DNA of 64,000 nt from Symbiodinium microadriaticum (Eukaryota; Sar; Dinophyceae; Suessiales; Symbiodiniaceae). Both the position numbers and the translations under genes were made by a program. Where the stretch lies: NCBI GenBank assembly GCA_001939145.1, contig LSRX01000578.1, positions 1-64,000 of the forward strand, given 5' to 3'. Numbering within the stretch: the stretch's first letter is position 1; each line of letters starts with the position of its first letter. Positions 16,918 to 30,214 of the stretch are shown here, in pieces. The notes under the pieces were generated by a model. That model was given only the letters and a program-made list of their open reading frames with translations, made no database searches and was not told the origin of the DNA.

Positions 16918-19685
16918 ATGGTAATCCGTGGAATCTTCGGAGGGGACGATGAGAAATACGTGTTACTGCAATGCAGTGCGCCACCAGAGTTGTAAAACGT
17001 CTTCACAAGTTTCTTGTCCCCTATTGCTGATTCCCTCTCCTTTCATAGATCCTTGACCTCAGCTACCAAACTCCTAGAAAAAGCTGTGTAGCCCGTTGCT
17101 CATCGATGCCAAGGTACTGGACGTAAACCATCGTCTCTACCAGTTAGTGCCATGTAAAGTTTGACTCAACCGCCCGTCTACCCAGGTGGTTGACCAGAAG
17201 ACACCGTTTCACGTTTCAAGGAGATGGCTCGAGTGCAAAAACGACATGAAATGCGACACTCGACAAAACTCCGCCATAGAGCTGCCATAGCAGCCCACGA
17301 CAACGTCAAGACTACCATGCAGTCCACGACTGCAACGCAACAACGTAGTTGCGAAGTCTTCAATTTTTTTGAGTCACTCGAAGTCCACTTGGCAAGTTCA
17401 GCAGAACTGCCACTAAAAGGGCCCCAAGGCAGCCAGGTTTGACAGTCTTGCAAGGCTTCAGAGTTTGGAAGGTTTGAAGTCTGAGGCAGAGATTGTTTTG
17501 CCTGCAGTCAGGAGTGCTCTGCGCTGTCTGTCCCCCGTCCACCTCTCTGTTATGGGCGGCTTTTTGCAGGTGGGTCGACTTCACGCGAATCGTAACCCCG
17601 GCGCATGTCCAATAGAGAGAGAGAAGCGATAGAGAGTGAGAGGCAAATGCTGGTATGACGAAGGTTTCGTTCGGCAAGCTCAATGCAGCTTCGTCGGCGG
17701 GGTGTTCATGGTTTTGCCTCTTAACATGTCCCACATATTCATCATGATTTTGCTTTATTCTATTTCTTGCATTCATGCACATTCACAATGCTTTAATTGT
17801 TTGAATTTAAATATTGTTGGAAACCCATGACGAAATGAAGGTGTTGCAATGTATTTCAGATTGACTCCGTTTTGAAATGTTTTACTTTTCAAGCAAGCAC
17901 ACAGTTATGTTGTGATCGTTGGGATACGTTGCCTGATCGATTGGGACTTCTGTTGCCAGTGCAACACCATGGATCCAGGCGATCCAGGGCGGTGGGAAGT
18001 TCATACTGACTTTAGTGATCGAAGTACCTTCTTCAATACATGTTATGTTTCGGAATGCTCTTCTATCTGCAGGGGGAGCAACAATCTAGGAAGAAGTATA
18101 TGTCTTTCAATTGTAGCACGTTTCCACAAGCCACACAGACTATGTGCTACACTCCGTTTTTGGACTCGTATTAACATAGGACGAAGCATTTCATTTTCAG
18201 TGTTTTGCGTGGAATATGTCAGGCTATTTCCCAACAAGGCAGAGCGAACGAGGACTCTGCATTGCTTGGGGATAGCGGACAAGTCGAGATTGGAACCAGA
18301 GTACATCGTGTACACAACACCATCTACTACATTATCAAACTCATGGTGCGGGGAGCATAAGCAATACGCTCATCATGTCAATGTGCCTAAGTTGTATGGA
18401 CGTTCCGTACATGCAGCAGATGTTGGACAGGGTAACACAGGCTCTTTTTGTTGATGTAGACACCGCATTTGTCATGAAGCCACGATGGCTTATGCTGGAT
18501 GCGCTTGGTAAAAACCCGCGCCAATGTGCAGGCAGAGCGTACACTTTCCGGAGATGCCGTCCATGCATGAATGAAAAACGTGTCATTGTAGTCATACTCG
18601 GCAGACATGGACATTTCCAAGAACACGACCCTGGTTAAGCATGCAGCGAAAGCGCCGGCATGTGATCAAGGATGTGTTTATGCACGTGTCGATTTGATGT
18701 GGGCGTCGCGGCCTTATTGCGAGTACCCGCAACACACATCCTTTAACCATGTCAGCGATTGTCGCATGACACCCCCGGAGGCTATGCTGCTCCATTGAGT
18801 TTTGCCCAAAACCTGCAAATGAGTCTTGAATGCATAAGAACATAGCTTTTTGAGGCGTGTCTCGCTATTGATATGTGACGACGTAAGGTTTCTACAACGA
18901 TCACTTCATCACCTTCGCAGGTCTTGATCCTGCAAGACCTTGCGAACTGTTCGTGAGCCACTTGCCGCAGGGACAGCCTTCGCCTTCGCGCTCACCAGGC
19001 CTGCTGCATCACAGTCGACCCGCTCGCGTGTTAAACTGTACCGCAGTTTGAATCCACGGTTTTTGCTGATCAGGCAACAGCAGGAGCCCGGGCAGCGAAC
19101 TTGGCCAAACTGCCACGAATGGAAGCTACCAGTAATGGCTAGATAATGGTTGCTCGGGCACTGTCCCGCTACGACCGAGGAGGATCAAGCGTGGTTGCGG
19201 TTGACAATGCAGACGTTATTGTGATGCTAAACTCGTAGTACAATACACCTGAATCGACATGTTCTGCAATTAGCATGGAGACATTCCACCACTTCTTCGA
19301 TGCTCTGCAAGTGCCTGGGTACGCCTCCAGGGTAGTGTTTGAACTGCAGCGTCTTCGCAGAGCCGGCCTCGGCTTTCGCCCGCATGGCAGCTTCAGGCAC
19401 GGCTTGTTGTTGGCATGCTGTGTCACTCACTCTTCAAAGCATTTGCCAGTTGTGTCACTACATGCCACTGCTGCGGTCCTCATCATGACTTCCTCATTTG
19501 TCAGCTCCGCCGACTGCTTACTTCGGCTCTCTCAGCAAGTATAGGCAGGTGGTACGTTTGCATCACGATTGCACAGGTTAGTTTGTAGCATCTGTGCCAG
19601 CGCCACCGCCAGCGAGCACTGCAGTTCACTACTAACGATTGCCATAAGATTTCGGAGTTGTGCAGCCTCACGAATCGAGAGAGAG
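16918..19685. other. Region without a recognised gene
   Basis: Only short ORFs on both strands. On the minus strand around 18043-18340 and 18387-18626 there are open pieces with plausible protein composition (for example YTMYSGSNLDLSAIPKQ and DTFFIHAWTASPESV) that could be exons of one minus-strand gene. I cannot assign them. A GA-rich microsatellite lies near 17611-17640. Confidence 0.4.
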
Positions 19686-20818
19686 ATGGAAGCATCCACG
19701 CTCGGATCCCAGGATCCCGAGCCAGTCGGGATGGATCCGTTAAACGATTGTCCGATTTGTTTCGAGACGTACGAGCGGTGGATGGAGATAGAAGGAGGAG
19801 GCGGAGATCCACCACGACATGCCGAGAAGAAGCTAGACTGTTGTGGTCAATCCTTGTGCTTGCACTGCTATGGCCACTTGCGCAGATGTCCCTTCTGTCG
19901 TGTGCGTTGGCACGGAGATTCAGAAGAGGATGATGATCTGGATCCGGACGATGCAAACTTTTGGCAACGCAGGAATTTTCCGAATCCAATCCTCACAGTG
20001 TGGGGTACTACACTAGCACTGGATTTGATTCGGGTGATGACCTCGTCGGCTCTGACAGGTGCGCGAGCGATTGCAGCAGCGGCGACAGCTGCAGCCACGG
20101 AGTCCCCGCTGCTCTTGGCAGGCACTGCAACAGGTGCTGCCGTTGTGGTTGGAGGACTTGCCCTCGTGAAGGCCGCGCAACATCGGCCAGAACAGGCAGA
20201 GCGTTTGCAGCAGGCAGTCCGCGATCGGATCCGACATCAGCTTGTCCTCCGTGTTGCGGACAACATCAGCAATTCATGGCGGAAGGCTGTGACAGAAATT
20301 TGGGATGCGCTTCATTGGCACCTCTCGCCACAGCTCAAAGGGATGCCACATGTCTATACTGGGTCGATCTGGCGCACGAACGCTCGGATCAAGCACCATG
20401 CTGCGCTCGCTGCTCTTTTGCGCAGTGATGGCAGCCAAAACGAGATACCGTCTTCTGCCGCATCGTCGTCGTCAGCACAAGCTCCCTCAGAGGACACCTT
20501 CGTCAGGCTGCGCATTTGGGGTGATGTGGTTTTCTGCTTCATGCTCTGGCTGGATTACAATCCGCACACGCCGAACTGGGGTGCCTGCACCTCCTACGGG
20601 TTGCCACATCTGCACTTATGCTGGCACAATCGCTGGAGGGAGGACAGGCTGTTGCATTGTTCTCGTGACCCCAATCTAGTTGTCCACTGAGTGCTCCCGA
20701 CATTTTGCAGGATTTGCGGTACGTGGTCTGTGACTTGGCCAGACATGTGGAGAGCGAGTACGTCCAGGCACGTCCGTGCAAGTGTCCGTTCGGCCTAAAG
20801 AGTAGTGATTCGCATTGA
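19686..20818 (+). CDS. RING-type zinc finger membrane protein (candidate E3 ligase)
   Basis: The open frame begins upstream at 19569, but the methionine at 19686 (MEASTLGSQ) is the likelier start. Close to the N-terminus is a RING-like cluster: CPIC, then DCCGQSLCLHC, then CPFC. Proteins with this fold usually recruit ubiquitin-conjugating enzymes. An acidic stretch and two hydrophobic Ala/Val-rich segments follow (encoded about 19990-20170), suggesting membrane anchoring. A terminal exon appears at 20711-20818 after TTTTGCAG, encoding DLRYVVCDLARHVESEYVQ and ending at a TGA. A GT at 20529 would join the two in frame, removing 182 bp, but other donors are possible. Without that join the frame runs on to 20690. 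Confidence 0.65.
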
Positions 20819-21532
20819 CGCCAGGCATCAATCATCACGACCATGATCAGCATCATGTTTCGGTTGTTAGTGCCATCATCAAGTGTGGTCATCGCCATCA
20901 AGCGCACCACCGTCGCAGTCATAATGATTTCACTATCATCATGGTCGTTTTTTGGCGACAATGCTCAAACTATGATCATTGCCTCCAGTATGCAGGCTGT
21001 GCTTCCACGCCAAGAGCTCAAGTGCGTCTATGCCTCAAGTAGAGAGGTCGAGTGCCGATGTCGTGTGCAAGATGTGCGAAACTTCTGATGATTGCAGATG
21101 CATCCGAAGATATCCCAAGCACATGCCCGGACAGCTGGAAATCTTCTGCACGGTTCGCACGCATCGTAAACGGTTGGAGACATGTTGATGTTCTGTCAGG
21201 TCGAATGCTTACTTGCGATGCTGGACCATGTCCTTTCGTGGGAGGCAAGCAACCTGATCGTTCTGAGCGGGCTCTAATGGTCTGTGTTGCGTGCAGGTTG
21301 TGACCTTGGACAGAGGTTCGCCTCACACTCAGCTTACTGAAGGGCTGATCGTTGTTTCTCGTTTGCCCGGCGGACCTCACCTCTGCAGCATTGGGGGACC
21401 GAGAGTAGCAGATGACTCAGTCCTCATCCGACGAAAACTTAGATGTCATTCGGAGCACTCGTGGCGACAGCTTGCGCTGCCTTCGAGTTTACACTAAGTG
21501 CCCTTTGAACCGCTTTTGCCTGGGAGCGAGCC
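20819..21532. other. Intergenic, no gene seen
   Basis: Contains ATCATC/CATCAT-rich simple sequence at about 20825-20960 and short unconvincing ORFs. The 5' untranslated part of the light-harvesting gene should lie at its right end, but no spliced-leader relic was recognised. Confidence 0.5.
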
Positions 21533-22458
21533 ATGCTTGCACCGAGCGGAGGGGTATCCGCACTTTCCGTCGCTCCCGTCGCTGTGCCGATCTCTCATTC
21601 AGCGAGATTTCTGACACAAGCGAAGGTTGACGCTTGCCGGAGTGGCGTGTGCAGAGTGCTCACCGCTGCACTGTGTCTTCCCGCTCTGAAGCTTGTCTCT
21701 GGAGTTCGCCACAGAGTTTCAGGTCGGAGCAGAATTTTTCGACAGGCGGAGAAGGCGGAGACGGAGGTGGAAGCGGAAGCAGAGGCAAGTGAAGCAGAAG
21801 TGGAGCTCGATGAAGTCGACGGAATTGACGAAGACAGCGAGGCGCAATCGCGAGAAATCCAGAAGGCCAAGCCAAGGCCACGTCGCAAGCCTTTCGACCC
21901 GACTCTTGAGCCTGGTGCCATGGCACCCTTGGGATTCTTTGACCCTCTAGGATTCTGTCCCTCCGGTGATGAAGGCAAGTTCAAGCAACTGCGGGCAGCG
22001 GAACTAAAGCACGGGCGTGTGGCGATGCTGGCAAGTGTCGGCCTTGTGGCCCAGTGCTACATCCGTCTGCCCTTCCTGGGTTTGAAAGAGTCGCCGGCTG
22101 GCTACAAGGCTGCCCTTTTGGTTCCCTCCCTGTGGATGTTCGGTCTGGTCGTCATCGGCTCCATGCTTATGGAATGGCTCGTTTGGAAAGAGGATCCCTG
22201 GAAGGAGCCTGGCAACTTCGGAGATCCCCTCGGCTTTAACATGTACAACAGGGACATGCGGGACAAGGAGCTCTGCTTTGCCATGTGCTGCCTCAGAACA
22301 GAGTCTCAAGAGTCCATCTGTCTTCTCGCGGCCAGGAGCTGAACAATGGACGCTTTGCGATGTTTGCAACATCTGGCATCCTTGCAGCGGAGCTCCTCAC
22401 GGGCAAGGACCCTCGGTCTTTTGTAATTCCGATAAGCTTTCGGGGTGCTGTGTCATGA
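21533..22458 (+). CDS. Chlorophyll a/c light-harvesting protein (two exons)
   Basis: Exon 1 is 21533-22267 and exon 2 is 22336-22458. The N-terminus has hydrophobic and basic stretches suited to plastid import, then a long acidic segment. The mature domain starts near GAMAPLGFFDPLGF. Helix 1 carries the pigment-binding motif ELKHGRVAM, helix 2 is LVPSLWMFGLVVIGSML, and helix 3, rebuilt across the intron, carries ELNNGRFAM. Such three-helix proteins bind chlorophyll a, chlorophyll c and peridinin in thylakoids. The 68-bp intron starts GA and ends AG and is flanked by the direct repeat AGGAGCT (22266-22272, 22334-22340). The C-terminus after TGKDPRSF may extend through another intron. Confident for the family; the start codon is less certain. 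Confidence 0.85.
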
Positions 22459-25400
22459 TGGATGTTAACGGGTGTCGCCAGCCTTGGCCTACAGTCGTGA
22501 TTCACCACATGCTTGCAGCACTAGACCTTGCAATCTGAAACTTGGTATCATCCCTGACCCGCAGACGGCAGCTGAGCAACTTGGACAACTCGGTCTGAGC
22601 TGAAGTCGAAACTGCGTGGCTGAGCAGATTCAAGCGCAAGACCAGATGAAGCGAGGTGGAAGATGGGCTTTCGGATTCGAGCTTCAAGCGATAAGTCGCA
22701 AGCACCAAGCCACCAAGCTCCTTGGAACCCCCAAGCCCTGCATCCTAAACCCCCTCCGAGGTCCGAGTTGATTCAGGCAAGCCTGCAGGGGACTCAGCTG
22801 TCCCGGCCCTTTCGCCCTTTCGCCTGGCGATGGCATTGACCTCGGCCTGTCAAGGTGGAACTACGCCGACTTCTGCGCCAAGCTCAAGGTGCCCCTTGAA
22901 AGGGATGGCCTTTTGCTGACATGTATCTTCTCGGCAAGGAGCGTTTCGCAGAAGCCTGGGCAGCCACATGGGCGCCCCCAGAAGCCGAAGTGGAGGCCTG
23001 TCGTACTCGGTGTAACGTTTGCGTTTTTGTTTTAAGCCTCTCGAGGCTCGCAGCTTCGAGACGCATGCAGAGGCAGATGTTTGCTCATGGGGGAACAATC
23101 CGGGAACAAAGGTTTGTCCAGGGAAGTCACTTGTTGGGCAGGCCATGGCCTGGCGCCACGTCCCGGAGGGCTTTCGTGAAATCTGGTGCATGTGAGTCCT
23201 GCGCAGTCTTGTACAGTCGCGTAGCGCACCATGCAGGACCCAAAGCGGCTTCCTGTGAGGTAGCCCACTGCAGGGATCGGGGATGGTAACACCTCGAGGC
23301 AGATAGCAGCAGATTGCCGAGCCAGGGCGCTCTGTGTCCCGGAGCTTGCCCGCCGCCCGAGTGTTCCAACTCCCCCAATTCGGACGTTGTTGAGATTGCT
23401 GCCCGAAAAGGTTGCGAGACCACACACTAGCAGAACCAACAGTGACATGTATGAGAAGTTGCTGCGGAAGCGTCGCTGGTCTGCAGCATGCCAGGCGATG
23501 CCGAGGCTGAAGCAGACAAAGTCCTCACAGCAGTCGCTGGATCCTCAGAGTAGCCAGCCGTGGGGGTTTGTGCCGCACCCAAAGATGTGGCTTGCTCCTC
23601 CCACTTGCTTAAATCTTTGCCTTGCCGAAGGTGTCTGCAGGCTTTGCGAAGCAGCTGCCCGCAGGCCGCTTGTTTGATTTCTCGCAGTTAAGGCAGTCTA
23701 ACTTGTGTGTTTTGCTGGGTTGGTAGTCCCGGACAGCATGCGTTGACTTCGAGACAGAGGGAGGGTGTGGAGAGAAGCTAGTGGCTTCAGCATCGAATCC
23801 GAGGAAGACCCGCAGAAGAGATAAACTAGCCAGGGTGGAAGATGCAGAGGGCTTCAAACCCATGCCTTTACAAAGTGCATCTGCAGGCCTCGAGGAGGAA
23901 TCCACACTGCTTGTGGCGAATCTGCCATTTGCTGCTATTGCCTCAGGTCACGTGCAAGTGGACGTAGCGCAGTAGCTAAATGCTTGGCATGCCTTCGGAC
24001 GGAAAGGGGCCCCAATGCTACCCACCGTGGGGCTTTTCAGGCAACTTCCCTGGAAGTGGGTGCTCACTTCTCGTGGAAGCTCCGCTGCAGTAGACCAGGG
24101 CTACTACCCGCTACTTGTTCAGCCGCTGACTACGTTGTTGGAAGGTATGCGCCTGTTGTACGGGTGACAAGGCCAGGACCAGGAGTCTTCCCATTACTAT
24201 GCACACGAGAAGAACCTCTACCCGTCGCGAGTGCCACTGGCTCTTCAGAGAGAGACAGCATGAGAGGCGATGCCAAGCTAGCTCGACGGGAGATGCAACG
24301 CAAACACAGCAGTTTGCATTTGCAATGCCGGTGCTTATCGGTCCATCAAGCAAGTAGGCGTGGGCTAGTCTGCGGCAGTTTTGGGGCCGAGACATGGGCT
24401 AAGGCGAAGAGCAGACAGGCGCTCAGCTCACGAAATAAAGCCGAAGCTACCCGCAGCTTCAGCCATGTCCGTGGCGCTTCTGCATCAGCTCCTCCTGTTG
24501 GAGGCGGCGGCAGTGGCCGCTGCTGGTGCCTATGCTTGTGTAACACGTCTGCATCCCCCGCATTCAGCACGTACTTAGCGCGTCTTAGCGCTTGAGCGCA
24601 ATCCAGGCTTGTGTGGGGCCGTCGGGGGTGTCTGAGAGGTCAAGGGAAATCGAGTCGCTTCGGCTGCGGGCCTGCTGTGTGCAGCTCTCCTAGCCGCATG
24701 GCATCAGATATGAGGTGCCTTAGTGCCTTGCATGTAGGCCAAGACATGGTGTGCATCAATCCAGGCGGCTTTTCGAGAGACATCACCCCTCAGTTCAATG
24801 ATCACCGCGGTGTTGGCTGCTCGGTCTCTTTTGTTGAATAGTCTGACCGTGAACCAGCAGCTTATAAAGTTGTGTGGCATTGCCCACGACATACCAACGT
24901 ACAGGGCCTACCGTATGTGCTTTGATTTAGAATGTTCTGTAGCAGTTCAAGATAGGACTTCGTGCTTCTTAAGTTCAGCGCAGGTGGGGGTTAAGGACTT
25001 GCGAGGTTTTGTGCTTATGGGGCTTTGCACTTCTAGAGGGTTTTTGGCGCTTTCGGCTCGCAATTTTGCAGGTTTAGGACGTCTTGGGTTTCATGCAGTG
25101 TGTGTTTGCGTGTGTGTCCATGCGCCGCTACTGCTGTTTCGTGACTCTGGACATCCGCATTGCATCGCTAGTCTGCGAATGGGGGAGCACCTTGCGAATA
25201 AACCCTGGAGAATTGCTGAAACTTTGATTTAGAGTTTCGGGCAAATGAGACCTGCTAATTGAGTTGCCGCCCATGAATCGTCGCATTTCGCAGAAGCATG
25301 CCGCTTGGAGTAACATCTGTATGCATGGCGGTTTCTTAGGACGGAAAGAGTGCGAGGCAGGCACGGCAGGAGAATTCGAGATTAGCGATCGAGGAAGCCG

Positions 25401-27398
25401 CTGGAATCTAGGCTGGCGTTTTCTGTCTGCAAGGCTCCTGGAAGTGGTTTCGTGACCTAGACACTGGCAGACCGAGGCTGGGTCCATGTACTACAAGTAC
25501 AGCTGCATTTGCGCAGAAGAGAACAACAAGACACTGGACATGGCACGCCAGATGAAGGCCGGTTGAAGCATGCAGATGTTTTTTGATGCCGTTTTCAAAA
25601 CTTGCAAATCCCAAAACCCGTGCACGGATCTGATCGTGTGTGCAGATCAGCCTCATGACAGAAGAAGAGGAGGCCCTTCAGGCGGTGTCCAAAAAGATGC
25701 CTGTCTGAAGCCCATGACTGTTGACACGCGCACGGCATGCCACGGCAAGATGTCTCCGAGGATTTCTGCCGCTCTGGCCATCTCTAGCGGCATTTTGTGC
25801 TGCTGCTGCGTGCTCGACATCCTGCTAAATCCGGCGGAATGAGAGCATGATGCCGCATGATGCCTTGTAGATGCAGGCTGCTGCGCAGTCCATGTCGTTA
25901 GCAGGACCTCAGCTAGCGCCCACATGGAACACAAAAGAGGGACTTCGCATCTAGCCATGCAGGTTGGGTGGGCAACGGGTCCGGGTGTTCCAGAGTTGCA
26001 GGCTCGACAAGACGGTTACTGGGACTGACTCCAGCTATCTTGCGACGGACTTGGGAAATCTGGAAGACTGGAATTTGGAACATGCACACGAGCATGAATG
26101 TATCGATTTCTGATGTCTCAGTCGCCAAGCCGATGGCACAAGGTCACGTTTGTGGACGTCGACTCGGCCAAAGCAGTTCTGGCCCCGGCATGGCAAACTG
26201 AGACACCTAGACTGCTTTCCGGCTTGTCTTACTCCGTCAATTGCACGAGGCCTTGCAAGGGCAAGTGGGTGTTTATCCTCACGCGGGAGGCATGGACACA
26301 GAGAACTACTGCCCGTTTTTTTAACAAGGCCACAAGGCCATGCGACATACCACAGGTTCTTCGCGACCCCTACGTGTGCAGCAGTTTAAATCGCAGGCAG
26401 GTTGCTGGCCCAGTAGGGAATCGCGCTTACACCTTCGGGACGCCACGCCCTCACCTGCAGGAGAGCTCGTCTTCATGGTTTGGTTGGTGAAGCGGTAGTG
26501 AAGTGGTTTGCGACGGCGCCGGTACTGCTCTGCAAAGATGTCAGAGCATATCGCAGAATGCAGGAGAACATCGTTTCGAAAAGGTCCTCATTGCCCTCAG
26601 TGTCCATACATGCTGACGCCAAGCAGTAGGCCGTCTTCGATGAATAGGAGTCAGGTGCAGAGTGGTCGTCTGAGGTTCTGGCACGACTGCAGCTGCAGCA
26701 TCAGTCGCTGTCCCAGAGATGGAGAAGAGCCATGTATGATGCTGGGCTGAAGTGGCCTTCGACACCCTCATCGTGTGGGCTGCTATTCGCCTCCCCGGTT
26801 TCCCCTGCGGTTGGAGCGGTGGGTTGTGATCCGGTGCCAACGGTATCCTGCCCTGCCGTCACATAAACATCATCACTGACTTCGAAGGCGAAAGTCACCC
26901 TGCGACTGTTGGCATTTTGCATCGAAAAACAATCCCAGCCTCCGAAAACGACGATTGTCACAAGATGTCACAAGGATCGCACCCCGATAGCAGAAATCCT
27001 CAGACTCGGGATCCTTTTGTGCTCGGCCTGCTTTCTGGATTTGTGCATGCCGAGGTTCCTCGCCTGTCCAAGAAGGCCCTGATGTCTGATTCCTGCTGTG
27101 CTTGTCTCACTTCACCCTCGCCTCCTTACAACATTGTTCTCAATTGTTTGTGGGCCCTGTCATCTGTTGGAGTTGATGGCAATGTGCTGTTGCATCTGGC
27201 TCGGAACTCTGAAGCCATAGCAGGGTGCTTGAGCTCACAAGTCCGACCTTGAACCTTGATCTCAGAACTGTGACGCACTTCAAATCAGCTCCAGCAACTC
27301 ATTCCATTGCAGATGCAAGTAGCCGCAGCCCTGATCACCTTGGAAGTGCGTGTTGCACCCATGACTCTGTTAAGAAGAGGTGCCCATGGTCTGGCTTG
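22459..27398. other. Gene-poor region, nothing recognised
   Basis: About 4.9 kb with many short overlapping ORFs on both strands (for example 23984-24595 + and 22850-23425 -). None shows a motif, and several overlap on opposite strands. Single exons of an unseen gene may be hidden here; I cannot point to one with support. Confidence 0.5.
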
Positions 27399-28928
27399 AT
27401 GGCATGCCCGCGTGTAGCCGTGCTCAGCTCGTCCTCAGTTGGGACCGTGAACCGATTTCTGCCGATAGTCTCCGAATTGGTTCAGCATAAGTGTGAGGTA
27501 CGGTATTACATCGCAGATCCTGCGTTTGAGGAAGCGATTCAGCAAACGGGCGCCGCGACGGAGCTCTTCGATGACTTTTGTGGCTGCTGGCCGGATCTGC
27601 TGGCTCAAGATGCACAGAGCTTCTTTCACTCGGAGAAAGTACCTACGGTGGTGAAAGAGTACATGGAGTTAGAGCGATATTTCTATGCCTTACCGGCCGG
27701 AGTTTGCCTGGCGAGACGATTGCTGCAGCTGTGGGAAGCACCGGGCGCGTGGGTCCCCTCACTCGTCATCTATAGTGTTGCAGACCTGCATCCGCGCCTT
27801 GTTTCAACCAAGCTTGGAATACCGTGTGTTGCAGTTGTGCCGTTCTTCTTGGTGGACCGCTATCCAGCCTGCTTGTCGGATGAGCAGCGAGGGTCTTGGC
27901 CGGGGGCCGTTGTGGAGCATGAGAGTGTACAGGCCGCAAACGCGATCGCACAGGATGAGTTTGGTACCAATTGCCTCAAGGAGTTTCTGCCATGCAGGTA
28001 CTTCAGCCGCTGCTTGAATGTTGTCGCCTCAATTCCTCAGATCGAACGTGAGGAAACTTTGGACCAGTCCTGGATGAAGGAGCTTGCATTCGTGTGGGTT
28101 GGTTTCACCGGAAATCAGACACACCACATTAACGGGGTCTTTGTGCGAGATTCCAATAAACTGCACCGACTACCAAGTGATGTCTCGGCAGTTGACTGTC
28201 CATGGCGGATGCCTCTGCCTGGTGGAGTGAAGATTCTGGTCGTCAGCCTTGGGTCCCACATCGTCGGGGATGGCTGGAACGCGTTGCACAAGTCAGAGTC
28301 TGGCCCGGTCACAGGACGTGACTTCAGCCGACGAGTCTGGCGTGAGCTGGTCGAAAACTTCCGTGGCCGCAACGACGTCCGCGTGGTGATTTCTATCGGC
28401 CCTCAGCCTGATGCCTGCGAAGGGCTCGGCAAAATCCCGGGCAACTTCATCGCGCGCCGAAGCGACATGCCTTCCACAGCCCCTATTATAAAGCTATAGC
28501 TTTCCAGCAGCCACACTCCGACACGGCAAATTGACGGTGTCATGTTACAATAAGTAAAGGTAAGATCAGTGTGTGCTGGCATGCTTCAATTTGCTCATGA
28601 CACTTGCCGCCGTCTCTGTGCGGTGGCTTGTCATTCCAGGTATTGCGCAGATGGATGCGTTGTCCAGAGCGAGTGCATTCATCACGCACGGTGGCCGCAA
28701 CAGTGTGATGGAAGGCTTAGTGGCTGGATTACCCCTGGTGCTCATCCCTTGCAAAACAGACACCCGGCCGAAGCACATCTTGCCCAGTAGTGCATCTTCT
28801 TGCTGCAAACACAGGTGTAGACTGACTTGCCTTCGTCAGAGAGCTTCTCTCTGTGTTTCCAGGATGATCAGGAAATGGCCAAGCTCATCGAGAGCTCCTT
28901 GGCACAGTTTCGGGCATTGAAACAGTGA
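27399..28928 (+). CDS. GT1-type UDP-glycosyltransferase (at least three exons)
   Basis: Exon 1, 27399-28461, starts MACPRVAVLSSSSVG and has the N-terminal Rossmann pattern of GT-B enzymes (TVNRFLPIVSELVQH, then VRYY). The frame is open upstream to 27225, but this methionine fits the domain start. Exon 2 begins at 28640 and carries the sugar-nucleotide signature: AQMDALSRASAFITHGG, then RNSVMEGLVAGLPLVLIP. Intron 1 (28462-28639) starts GC and ends AG, and the phase-1 join gives RRSIAQMDAL. A last exon, 28863-28928, encodes DDQEMAKLIESSLAQFRA and stops. One joining piece between about 28771 and 28862 is unresolved. Enzymes of this family transfer sugars to lipids, natural products or xenobiotics; the substrate is not predictable here. 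Confidence 0.75.
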
Positions 28929-30214
28929 TCGCTGTTCGTTTTATTTCTGAGGGAGTGGGGCCGGCGTCGTCTTGTGGAAGCCCATGGAGGCTCCAGCTGG
29001 AGCCATCGCACAGGCTGGATGGAAAGCCTGGAAGCCTTCCGGAGCACAGTGTCTTGGGCTTCTGCCAGGCTGGACATGCCGCAATGTTTGGAAGCGCCGC
29101 AGCTCCGAGCTCAGACTGTGTTCAGACGGGGTCTGAGTCTGAGGGAACCGCGCGCACTCTTCGTTCGACACTCCTGGGAGGCTTCGCAGCGGCTGCGCTC
29201 CGAGGAGCTCGGTGCACAGCTGCGAGCTGCGGGCGGCTCGCCGGCGGCAGCCGAGGTCCAGAGAAATCTGGCACTCTGTAGTCAATACTGTACGGCCTGA
29301 AAACACTCTCATGCTCCTTGGTCTTGGCAGATGTTTGCATGGCAGGCGTGCTTGGAGCAACTACAATATCAGTGGAGCTGACGTATATAACTTATGACCT
29401 TCCAAGAGCCCTGGCCGCAACAGAGTTGATCACAGCTAGAAGTGAGACACTGCTGCAGAGTTCGGAAACTGGAATCATTTCTCGCTATTTTTGCCTTGCT
29501 GTCAACGGGCCGACAAACATGGACAGAGGCATCAGGTTACTGCAACAGTTGGGGGGTGCGCCGGCAAAGGAGATTGGCTGGAACGAGTCGACGGATGGTG
29601 CATGTTCTGGGTTGAGGGATGATCGGCCTCGACAACGTTGGCTGCGCGCCCCTGAAAGAACGGACGAGTTGGAGGCAGTTGCGGTGATCTGCCATGACGC
29701 GTCGAGCCCGCACGAGAGACCTGGTGCACCGTTACCAACTTGAGCAACGAGGGCGCTCGGCAGTGATTCGGCTGTCTGCCGAGGAAAATGCTCTGAGCGC
29801 AGTGAAGCCGAGAAGAGCCCAGAAGCTGCCTCTACCGGAAGCAATTTTGTTGCAGGTTGTGGACCAGCTCGGAAACCTGGAGGCCGGACATGGCCGGACT
29901 GGAGATTGATGAGCCGGGGCCGGAGACCCCTTGGCCAGACCGCGAGCGCGGCGAGTACGCAGAAGAACAGCACCAGGAGCGCGTACTCAGGCTTCAGGGA
30001 GACCGGAGGGCGCAGGGGAGCGACTTTGCAGTCGTCGAGTTGTGATTCGCTTCGCGGTTTGATTGGATCGCAGGCGCAAGCAGTATCGGCAGCGAGTTCA
30101 TCAACGATCAGATTCCGCTGCATCAGAGAGAGGCGCATGTGAACCGCACTTGCCGAGCTCTGGGTACTCGTAACGTGTTTTCTGCCTCTTGAGCTTCGCT
30201 TTTCCTGACTGCAG
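28929..30214. other. Region with one possible minus-strand ORF
   Basis: No + strand gene recognised. A minus-strand open frame (29485-30138, 217 residues) has one clear transmembrane segment (YALLVLFFCVLAALAVW) after about 50 residues, the layout of a type II membrane protein. It has no other motif. I give it about one chance in three of being real. Confidence 0.35.

Noticed and set aside
22850..23425. 191-residue minus-strand ORF
   Set aside because: No domain, unusual composition rich in Arg/Pro/Cys, and it overlaps equally good + strand frames.
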